DNA of 64,000 bases from a bacterium. GTDB taxonomy: Bacteria > Patescibacteriota > Saccharimonadia > Saccharimonadales > UBA4665. A program made the translations under genes and the position numbers. The notes under the pieces were generated by a model. The model did no database searches. It saw only the letters and a program-made list of their open reading frames with translations, and was not told the DNA's origin. The DNA lies in assembly GCA_021783725.1 (NCBI GenBank), contig JAJXTN010000001.1, positions 79,751 to 143,750 on the forward strand. The letters run 5' to 3'. Shown one piece after another: positions 43,980 through 50,489 of the stretch (position 1 is its first letter; each line of letters starts with the position of its first letter).

Positions 43980-44735
43980 CTACAGTGCTTTATCACCCCA
44001 GTCCGAGAAGACTAGGACAACCACAACTATGGCTATCATTATGAATATGATCTGGCGTCGAGCCATATTACTTAAACGATCCTTGTGATCCAAGTAATAG
44101 ATCACCGCCAAACCATAACCAAGCGTCGACAATATCAGTGTTGGCTGGGCGACTGTCTGGTAATACAGTAGCCAGTGACTCAGCAACCAGCCGACCGCCG
44201 CTCCAAAATATCCCCAATAATACGACAACATCCTAGCGTAAGGCTCGTCGAAACTATCTAAGAAATGTCGGGCGGCTAGAAAGCATATCAAACCAGTCAT
44301 CAAAGTTAATCCGAAACTTGGACCATCAGCCCAAACCAGATATAGCGCTGTTAGACCGAAAAGTTGTCCAATAAAGGCTTGGACCGAAGTCATGAACAGT
44401 CCTGACGCCGGTTTAATGAACAATAGCCAGCTGGCATACAATAATGTCCAAACTAGTTGTAGCAATATGCTACTACTGTGGCTCATGAAAAGAACTATCG
44501 ACAGTCCGACCATCAAATCAACCGCGTTAGCGCGAATGTTTGCCGGCCAGAACCTTGGCCGAACGGCGATCATCCGCCACTTACTTAACACCACCATGCT
44601 GAGGGCTAGCTGAACAAAGCCGAGTCTAACCAACACAAACACGACTATTGGCAATATAACCAACAGTATAATATGTAGAATTTGTGAAAAACCACCTACC
44701 GGTTTAAATTTTTGGAGAAGTAATCTCATCGCCAC
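43980..44735 (-). CDS. Polytopic membrane protein, unknown function
   Basis: 251 aa with about seven or eight hydrophobic helices and few charged loops (SKWRMIAVRPRFWPANIRANAVD, LDSFDEPYARML). I recognise no family. The start (GTG at 44735, or ATG at 44729) overlaps the last 32 nt of the LCP gene, so it is translated with it. A role in wall or lipid-linked polymer assembly is possible from context alone. Confidence 0.75.
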   Translation of the reverse strand: MAMRLLLQKFKPVGGFSQILHIILLVILPIVVFVLVRLGFVQLALSMVVLSKWRMIAVRPRFWPANIRANAVDLMVGLSIVLFMSHSSSILLQLVWTLLYASWLLFIKPASGLFMTSVQAFIGQLFGLTALYLVWADGPSFGLTLMTGLICFLAARHFLDSFDEPYARMLSYYWGYFGAAVGWLLSHWLLYYQTVAQPTLILSTLGYGLAVIYYLDHKDRLSNMARRQIIFIMIAIVVVVLVFSDWGDKAL

Positions 44736-46344
44736 CTATTATGATAACAAAGTCCGCGCCATTCGCGTTAATAGTTTGAGCTGGTAGTGCATTAATTGCA
44801 GTTAGATTAAACCGTTGTTCTAGATAATGCTTGGTATAAGCGTCCTTACCTTTCGTTAAATCAACCACCATCGTTTGATCATAACCATTAGTTGGTGCGT
44901 TGGCCATTCCGACCACTGTATAACCATAGCTAGTTAGCGCTTTACCAACTTTGGTAGCTAGACCAGCAGTAGCCGTACCATTGAGAACCAAAATTTTGGC
45001 ATTCTCTTTAATGATGTGCCCGTCTTTAAGCTGTGTCCGAATAAAAGCTTGGATGGCACTATAATTATTCAGTCCGGCGGTTGGCAGGTCTATTGACTGA
45101 CCTTTCATAGAGCCAGTGGTGATGAAATGATTGGGAGCATCTGACAGACCTACCGAAGTTATATTAGAATCGGAGATATTCTTAACGATGTTGTATAATC
45201 GGCTAGCGTCACTTAGTGACAGGTCAGTGGCGACATTATTGCCAAAAGTGTTAATCAAGCCGGCAATTTTAATTGGATTACTCAGCGTACCCAAAGTATC
45301 AACTTTGGACTTTAAAGCCAGCATGACAGTTCTCTGCCTTAGCGATCGAGCGAAATCACTGGTAGTCTCCCGAGATCTGACGTATATCAAGGCTTGGGTA
45401 CCGTTAAAGTTTTGGACCCCAGCCTTGGCCAAAAGTGGATTATTGTGATTCTCCCAAGCCATTGTCGGGTCATATAAATCGGTCGGAACATTTACAGTTA
45501 CGCCACCAACCGTGTCGACAGCCTGCTTGAAGGCCTGAAAGTTAAGAATCACATTATAGTTAATCGTGACTCCGAAAATTGATGTTACAACTTTATCAAC
45601 CTCGTCAAAACCTGCCTGGATGGCTGCAGGATTGGTGCTACCGGTTTGGACTTTACCGAAATAACCGAACTCTCCGGTTTCCCAAGCGGCATTAATCTTC
45701 ATTGAGCCATGACCAGGGTCGGTTATCCATAAATCGCGCGGGATACTTATCATTACGGCCGTGTTATTGACCGGATCAATGCTGGCCAATATCATAGTGT
45801 CCGTCAAATCGGGCGCATCATGTCTACCACCACCGCGACCAAGCAACAATATATTAACTCGACCATCGCCCTCGCCTTTCAATAAGCTAGGGTTAACATC
45901 GTTTCTCAAACCTGCCACACTAGCCGCACTACCATTGAAGGCACGATGTATCTTGAGTAAGCCTTTAGATGCCAGTAAACCACCGGTACCCAGTAACAGA
46001 ACCAGCACGACTGCTAAACTACTTAGAACCAACTTTTTAATTTTAATCCGGCGCCTAACTCTAACCGTCGGTTGAGTCGCCAGACTGCTCGGACCTCCTG
46101 GTAAGTTCATATCAATCAGCGATGCACTTTTTAGCGGTTGAGCTGGTGGCAGTTGTTCGGCCCTATTGAGCCGTTTGGCTTTGATGAGCTGGTCTTCGTA
46201 AATAGTTTGATTCGTGAGACCCGTCTGAACTATTGGTTTTTGGCTATGATTAACCAACCCATTCGGCGAAATGTCTGAAATTCCGAGGTTAGCAGTTGGT
46301 AAGCGGCGAGCTGACGCTCGTCGTTTGAAACGTTCTGGATCCAT
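44704..46344 (-). CDS. LytR-CpsA-Psr (LCP) family protein with C-terminal LytR_C domain
   Basis: 546 aa. Cytoplasmic tail (about 1-85), one membrane helix (about 88-110), an LCP catalytic domain (VNILLLGRGGGRHDAPDLTDTMILASID, the DLWI segment, and conserved arginines in VRSRETTSDFARSLRQR) and a C-terminal LytR_C domain (ILVLNGTATAGLATKVGKAL). LCP enzymes transfer lipid-linked glycopolymers such as teichoic acids or arabinogalactan to peptidoglycan. Its presence supports a Gram-positive-like surface. Confidence 0.94.
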   Translation of the reverse strand: MDPERFKRRASARRLPTANLGISDISPNGLVNHSQKPIVQTGLTNQTIYEDQLIKAKRLNRAEQLPPAQPLKSASLIDMNLPGGPSSLATQPTVRVRRRIKIKKLVLSSLAVVLVLLLGTGGLLASKGLLKIHRAFNGSAASVAGLRNDVNPSLLKGEGDGRVNILLLGRGGGRHDAPDLTDTMILASIDPVNNTAVMISIPRDLWITDPGHGSMKINAAWETGEFGYFGKVQTGSTNPAAIQAGFDEVDKVVTSIFGVTINYNVILNFQAFKQAVDTVGGVTVNVPTDLYDPTMAWENHNNPLLAKAGVQNFNGTQALIYVRSRETTSDFARSLRQRTVMLALKSKVDTLGTLSNPIKIAGLINTFGNNVATDLSLSDASRLYNIVKNISDSNITSVGLSDAPNHFITTGSMKGQSIDLPTAGLNNYSAIQAFIRTQLKDGHIIKENAKILVLNGTATAGLATKVGKALTSYGYTVVGMANAPTNGYDQTMVVDLTKGKDAYTKHYLEQRFNLTAINALPAQTINANGADFVIIIGGDEITSPKI

Positions 46345-46432
46345 CTTATATGCTCACTTAGTATAGCTTCGAACTGCTTATGAGTAAACCCTGACCAGCT
46401 AGTGAGATACAGGGGTTCGAGGGCCTGGTAAT

Positions 46433-46555
46433 ACATGTTACATGTGGCATTGACCATGTAACATAGAAGTATCAGGTTTCAGGTTGGCCCAAACACTTCG
46501 AAGCTATGCCACATGAAATATGCTACATCTATGCTACGTGCTACATGTAATATGT
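46433..46555. repeat. imperfect palindrome of ACATGTTACATG words
   Basis: Arms at 46433-46448 and 46540-46555 match as reverse complements at 14 of 16 bases. The loop contains further copies (ACCATGTAACAT, GCCACATGAAATATGCTACATC). It fills most of the LCP/lepB intergenic space. Confidence 0.6.
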
Positions 46556-46561
46556 TCAGAC

Positions 46562-46582
46562 TAACTCTTCTTATGCTATAGT
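46562..46582 (+). promoter_or_regulatory. lepB promoter, 21 bp identical to the parB promoter
   Basis: Contains an extended -10 (TGCTATAGT, box 46577-46582) 10 nt before the lepB ATG. The same 21 bases occur upstream of parB in opposite orientation (48449-48469). Confidence 0.65.
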
Positions 46583-46592
46583 AGGATTCTGT

Positions 46593-47321
46593 ATGTACGA
46601 CTCAAATACTAAGCGCAACAACCCGTCAACACCGGTTGCTCCTCCCGTTGGTAATCCATTGCCCAACATGCCGGTAGCCGACAAACGTCCAAACAACTAC
46701 GTCGCCAGTCAGCCACCGATCAATAAAGTCATGGTTAGCCGCGACCGGTCTGTTTGGCGTGATTTTGTATCGACCGTTGGCATACTATTGACCGCTTTCA
46801 TATTTGCCATGTTGATGATTGGTTTTGTGTTTCGCACCTACCAAGTAGACGGACCAAGCATGCAGAATACTCTAATGAATGCTGATAAATTAATCATTTG
46901 GAAAGTCCCTAGGACATGGGCGAGCATCACCCATCATCCATATATCCCTAATCGCGGCGATATTATTGTCTTCACTGAAAGTGGTCTAGGCGCCTACGGT
47001 CAAACCGACAGCAAACAATTAATCAAACGAGTCATCGGCTTACCTGGTGATCGCGTAGTTGTCAGCAACAACGTCTACACTATCTATAATGCTCAGCATC
47101 CGGCTGGATTTGATCCTGACAAAGCTTTGCCTTATGGCAAAGATATACCGCCAACTTCTGGTAATGTCGATGTTACTCTAGGTCCAACTCAGTTGTTCGT
47201 TTCTGGCGACAATCGCCCTGATTCATTAGACTCTCGAGCTTTTGGACCGATTGATGCCAGCCAGATAGTTGGCAAATTAGTGCTACGAGTCTACCCGCCG
47301 AGTAAAACTGAAGTGTTTTAA
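46593..47321 (+). CDS. lepB: Signal peptidase I
   Basis: Cleaves signal peptides of secreted proteins at the membrane. 242 aa: Pro/Asn-rich cytoplasmic N-terminus (1-50), one membrane helix (about 56-80), catalytic S89 in DGPSM and K144 in LIKRVIGLPGD, and a final SGDNRPDSLDSR box. The secreted CHAP hydrolase in this window, with its AHA-D site, is a likely substrate. The -10 lies 10 nt before the ATG. Confidence 0.95.
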   Translation: MYDSNTKRNNPSTPVAPPVGNPLPNMPVADKRPNNYVASQPPINKVMVSRDRSVWRDFVSTVGILLTAFIFAMLMIGFVFRTYQVDGPSMQNTLMNADKLIIWKVPRTWASITHHPYIPNRGDIIVFTESGLGAYGQTDSKQLIKRVIGLPGDRVVVSNNVYTIYNAQHPAGFDPDKALPYGKDIPPTSGNVDVTLGPTQLFVSGDNRPDSLDSRAFGPIDASQIVGKLVLRVYPPSKTEVF

Positions 47322-47332
47322 ACTCAAAATAC

Positions 47333-47427
47333 GATTAGCTATCAACAATTAGCTAGAACCAATGAATTAGCCTGTAGCAATTAACAATTAATCTGCACTT
47401 CTAACGATCCGATATTTTGTAACCAAC
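47333..47427. repeat. degenerate GCTAATT-word repeats before the tandem array
   Basis: Copies of ATTAGCTATCAACAATTAGC and TAGCAATTAACAATTAATC leading into the perfect 7-bp array. Confidence 0.5.
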
Positions 47428-47543
47428 GCTAGTTGCTAGTTGCTAGTTGCTAGTTGCTAGTTGCTAGTTGCTAGTTGCTAGTTGCTAGTTGCTAGTTGCT
47501 AGTTGCTAGTTGCTAGTTGCTAGTTGCTAGTTGCTAGTTGCTA
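47428..47543. repeat. perfect 7-bp tandem array (GCTAGTT, about 16.6 copies)
   Basis: 116 bp of uninterrupted GCTAGTT units between convergent lepB and parB, flanked on both sides by imperfect relatives of the same word (GCTAATT). With a 7-bp unit it cannot be a CRISPR. Such an array would be variable in length through slippage, and the assembled copy number may not be exact. Confidence 0.95.
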
Positions 47544-47565
47544 ATTCATTGTAAATTGTAAATCG

Positions 47566-48441
47566 CTACTTGATTTTTATTTGGTTAATGATGCGGTCCA
47601 ATTCTTCGTCCGAGGAAAAGCCTATCTCGAGTACGCCACCGTGGGCCATGCGCTTTACTTTTACGGCTGTCCCTAGTTGTTTACTTAGATAACGCGTAGC
47701 TGGCGTTTCGGTTTTGACTCGCGAGTGAGCTTGTTGATGATTGACAACGCCGTCTTTGATACTAACGACGTAACGTTCAGCTTGTCGAACACTCCAGCCA
47801 TGTTTGATTATCGATGCCAGTAGCACGGCTTGCTTATCGGGCTGATTTTTGAGCGCTAGGATAGCTCGGCCATGACCTTCGCTAATCTGTTGTTTAGCTA
47901 GGGCTTCTCGAGCCGGTTCTGGTAGTTGCAATAATCTAACCGTGTTATTGACGGTTGACACGGCCTTACCCAAACGCTTGGCGATGGCGTCATAGGAGAT
48001 CGAAAATTGTTGATGCCAGCGTTCGATGCTGACTGCTTGCTCAAGTGGCGACAAGTCTACCCGCTGAACATTTTCGATCAGGGCAATTTCCAGTTGTTCA
48101 AGTTGTTTACTGCTACGCACAATGGCCGGCACTTGTTTCAAACCTGCCAAAACAGCCGCTCGCCAACGCCTTTCACCAGCAATCAAGGTGTAAACACCGG
48201 CTTGAGCTGGCATCACAACCAACGGTTGTACAATGCCATAATGCTTAATTGAGGCCGCTAACTCTTGAAGAGCCGTTTCGTCGAAGTGTTTTCGGGGTTG
48301 ATGAGGATTGGCTTGGAGCTTACGAACGTCGATTTGTTCAATCCGATCACTATCGGAGGCCAATAAACTGACTTTGTCAAAATCTGGCGCCAATAATGAT
48401 TCGAACCCCCTGCCCAGTCCCCGTTTTGGTGTTGCTGTCAT
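47566..48441 (-). CDS. parB: Chromosome partitioning protein ParB
   Basis: CTP-dependent DNA clamp that loads at parS. 291 aa: RGLGRGFESLL N-terminus, ParB/Srx box (LQANPHQPRKHFDETALQELAASI, GERRWRAA), a central helix-turn-helix (YDAIAKRLGKAVSTVNNTVRLLQLP) and a short C-terminal dimerisation segment. I use the ATG at 48441, not the GTG at 48450, as the -10 TATAGT (48449-48454) overlaps that GTG and ends 7 nt before the ATG. It is downstream of parA but has its own promoter. Confidence 0.95.
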   Translation of the reverse strand: MTATPKRGLGRGFESLLAPDFDKVSLLASDSDRIEQIDVRKLQANPHQPRKHFDETALQELAASIKHYGIVQPLVVMPAQAGVYTLIAGERRWRAAVLAGLKQVPAIVRSSKQLEQLEIALIENVQRVDLSPLEQAVSIERWHQQFSISYDAIAKRLGKAVSTVNNTVRLLQLPEPAREALAKQQISEGHGRAILALKNQPDKQAVLLASIIKHGWSVRQAERYVVSIKDGVVNHQQAHSRVKTETPATRYLSKQLGTAVKVKRMAHGGVLEIGFSSDEELDRIINQIKIK

Positions 48442-48448
48442 GCCACCC

Positions 48449-48469
48449 ACTATAGCATAAGAAGAGTTA
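48449..48469 (-). promoter_or_regulatory. parB promoter, 21 bp identical to the lepB promoter
   Basis: TTATGC followed by TATAGT; ends 7 nt before the chosen ATG. See the lepB promoter entry. Confidence 0.65.
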
Positions 48470-48507
48470 ACCTGCCCATATCTAGGCGACTAATAATCAC
48501 TAGCCTA

Positions 48508-49272
48508 CTAGCCTTTGAGCCGTGAACGAATTTCACTAGCTAAAGCCTTGTAGGCCCTAGCGCCTTTACTCCAACGATCGTGCTCAAATATCGTTTTACC
48601 ATAACTTGGCGCTTCGGCTAATCGAACGTTACGCGGAATGATTGTTTTGAACAAAGTTTCACCAAAGTAGTTACGCACCTCTTTTTCGACTTGCTCACTC
48701 AACGAATTACGCTTATCAAACATCGTCAAGACAATACCCAGTAATTCCAGCCCGCTATTAGTCGATCGTTTGACAGCCTGGATGGTACTCAATAATTGAC
48801 TCAATCCTTCTAGTGCATAGTATTCGGCTTGGACGGGAATCAAAACTAGTTGAGCTGCCGTCAATCCATTAATCGTCAGCAAGCCAAGTGATGGCGGACA
48901 GTCAATGATGATGTAATCATAAGTTGCCGACTTCAGGGCTGTCTGCAAGGCATATTCACGATTGGCTCGATTGACCAGTTCAACTTCAGCTCCAGCCAGA
49001 TTGGCATTAGCTGGCAAAACGTATAATTGTGCGACGCTAGTTTCCGACACGCTATCGGCTAATTGACTGTCACCCCTTAAAACATTGTAGGTAGTGGTGG
49101 CCGCTTGGTCTTTGGGTACGCCCAACCCACTCGTAGCATTACCTTGAGGATCAAGATCAACTAGCAAAACCTTGGTTTTAGGACCAGCCAACTGAGCGGC
49201 AACATTAATCGCCGTGGTTGTCTTACCTACTCCACCCTTTTGGTTAACGACCGTGATAATTTTTTGTGTCAT
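48508..49272 (-). CDS. parA: Chromosome partitioning ATPase ParA (Soj)
   Basis: 254 aa from the ATG at 49272. Deviant Walker A KGGVGKTT at the N-terminus (ITVVNQKGGVGKTTTAIN), IIDCPPSLGLLTINGL Walker B region and RNVRLAEAPSYGK near the C-terminus are typical of chromosomal ParA/Soj. With ParB it segregates the origin region. The ORF can be extended 11 codons upstream, but the chosen start matches the family. TGTTATACT lies 17 nt before this ATG. Confidence 0.96.
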   Translation of the reverse strand: MTQKIITVVNQKGGVGKTTTAINVAAQLAGPKTKVLLVDLDPQGNATSGLGVPKDQAATTTYNVLRGDSQLADSVSETSVAQLYVLPANANLAGAEVELVNRANREYALQTALKSATYDYIIIDCPPSLGLLTINGLTAAQLVLIPVQAEYYALEGLSQLLSTIQAVKRSTNSGLELLGIVLTMFDKRNSLSEQVEKEVRNYFGETLFKTIIPRNVRLAEAPSYGKTIFEHDRWSKGARAYKALASEIRSRLKG

Positions 49273-49352
49273 AAGCGTCTTCTGATACCAGTATAACACC
49301 CTCACTTATAAGTGATAATTACATTAACCAGAACTACTAGAGGCGTACAGCT

Positions 49353-49475
49353 TTAAATGGTCTGGAAGGTCGAATCTTCGTAGATCATTTGGCGAATTTG
49401 TTCTTGACGCTGTCTTTCGACTCTAGATAACCTTTTGAGTAGTCTGTCGTCTTGTTTTTTCTTGACCGGCTTCAT
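49353..49475 (-). CDS. Possible 40-aa very basic protein upstream of parA
   Basis: Starts MKPVKKKQDDRLLKRLSRVE and ends IYEDSTFQTI; one amphipathic helix is likely. It has the same direction as parA and parB, and lies 80 nt before parA. It is preceded by an RNA hairpin and a weak GGAA site. No family known; could be chance. Confidence 0.35.
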   Translation of the reverse strand: MKPVKKKQDDRLLKRLSRVERQRQEQIRQMIYEDSTFQTI

Positions 49476-49493
49476 ATTTTTTTGTTTTATTCC

Positions 49494-49663
49494 GTTGTCT
49501 CATCACTTCAGTCTCTATTGAAATGACGTCCCGACAACTGTTAATTATTTTTGTTTGATCCGTTTTTATTATTTTTGGACCTACCGTTATTCTACTACTT
49601 AATATTATCGGCTGTAAAGCCCCAAATCGCTGAATGAGGCCGGTATCAATCAGGGGTCTCGAG
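49494..49663 (-). ncRNA. candidate structured RNA or long leader upstream of parA
   Basis: A TATAAT at 49670-49675 starts it. The stretch shows GC hairpins (CCCC/GGGG pair near 49655-49620, GGGGCTTTACAGCC) and a strong hairpin at 49494-49538 (GTTGTC..GACAAC outside, CATTTCA/TGAAGTG inside). I did not recognise RNase P RNA, tmRNA, SRP RNA or a known riboswitch. It could be a leader of the 40-aa ORF or of parA. Confidence 0.35.
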
Positions 49664-49689
49664 CTTGGAATTATACGCTAGATATAAAG

Positions 49690-49723
49690 AAATCCTCCAA
49701 GCCTTTTTGGGCTTAGAGGATTT
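49690..49723. terminator. strong bidirectional hairpin downstream of the rplU region
   Basis: AAATCCTC (49690-49697) pairs with GAGGATTT (49716-49723), with an inner AAGCC/GGGCTT stem. T-rich tracts flank both sides (ATTTTGACTTTG on plus, TTTCTTTATATC on minus). Confidence 0.7.
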
Positions 49724-49826
49724 ATTTTGACTTTGTCTTTGGTTTTACCAATGTTTGTTGGTACGGGGTTTTGCCTGCTCAAGACTCAATCCCTAATAAA
49801 TATTATCTGCTTCGCTAGGCCTATGT

Positions 49827-50030
49827 TCAAGCCTTTTTGTATAAATTAGCTATGCGATTTTTTGCCTGCCAAAAGCTATTATTTGGACGGCTTATTGTTG
49901 TAAATATGTAAAATCGTCCATCAGCCACACTAATTCTATATCTGTAATTCTCAGGTGGGTGACGTTTGATACAAGAATTCCCGTTGTCAATTATGCTACT
50001 ACGGTTATATTCCCAAAAACTTATCCACAA
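49827..50030 (-). pseudogene. Short AT-rich ORF, possible gene remnant
   Basis: Up to 67 codons from a TTG. The product has SCIKRHPPENYRYRISVADG and RIANLYKKA segments that look protein-like, yet no ATG or ribosome-binding site is present, and base composition is more AT-rich than neighbours. It looks like the C-terminal end of a lost gene or a foreign fragment. Not recognised. Confidence 0.3.
50021..50029 (+). promoter_or_regulatory. perfect DnaA-box match
   Basis: TTATCCACA fits the consensus TTATNCACA and lies in an AT-rich gap about 750 bp from parA. Only one copy was noticed, so by itself it does not define an origin. Confidence 0.35.
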
Positions 50031-50064
50031 CCAAAATTAAACTAACTATTGGTTTATGAAATAA

Positions 50065-50373
50065 TTAGGCGATCTTGGTGATTTTCAGAATCGTTTGGTG
50101 TTGGCGGTGTCCGCGGACTTTGTGAACCCGCTTCTTGGCCTTATAACGGATAGCCGTGACTTTGTCAGCTTGCTGATCTGATTCTACTACTTCAGCGGTG
50201 ACTTTGACTTTTTCAACCGTTGGAGCGCCAACTTGGGTAGTTTCACCGTCAGTGACCAATAATGTGTCGAAGCTAACTGTCTTACCAGCGTCTTTGATTA
50301 ATTCTACAGCTACAGTTTCGCCCACTGAGACTATGTACTGCTTGCCACCAGTTACTATTACAGCTTTCTTCAT
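50065..50373 (-). CDS. rplU: 50S ribosomal protein L21
   Basis: 102 aa with KAVIVTGGKQYIVSVGETVAVE at the start and RYKAKKRVHKVRGHRQHQTILKI at the end, the full L21. It is alone, without rpmA (L27) or obg downstream, which in most bacteria form one operon. It lies 116 nt after ileS on the same strand. The upstream region has no strong Shine-Dalgarno site. Confidence 0.97.
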   Translation of the reverse strand: MKKAVIVTGGKQYIVSVGETVAVELIKDAGKTVSFDTLLVTDGETTQVGAPTVEKVKVTAEVVESDQQADKVTAIRYKAKKRVHKVRGHRQHQTILKITKIA

Positions 50374-50489
50374 ATTACTTTCGGCCTTACACGCTATTAG
50401 ATAAATAAAGTTACCGATAGAGTTTATCAGATTGAGGCTCGTCTGTAAAGTGTTACTATCTGTTACAAACTAATTTCAGTCGAGGTAAT

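Noticed and set aside
46230..46457. 75-codon minus ORF at the LCP gene start
   Set aside because: Mostly in another frame of the LCP gene and reaching into the ACATGTT palindrome; no initiation signal.
47428..47543. CRISPR-like repetitive array
   Set aside because: The unit is 7 bp without spacers; no cas genes. It is a simple tandem repeat.
47566..49272. parS site near parAB
   Set aside because: No sequence close to TGTTTCACGTGAAACA was found in the surrounding spacers.
50021..50029. Replication origin
   Set aside because: Only one DnaA box was noticed, no dnaA/dnaN/rpmH neighbours, and no gene-strand switch at this point. Kept only as a site.
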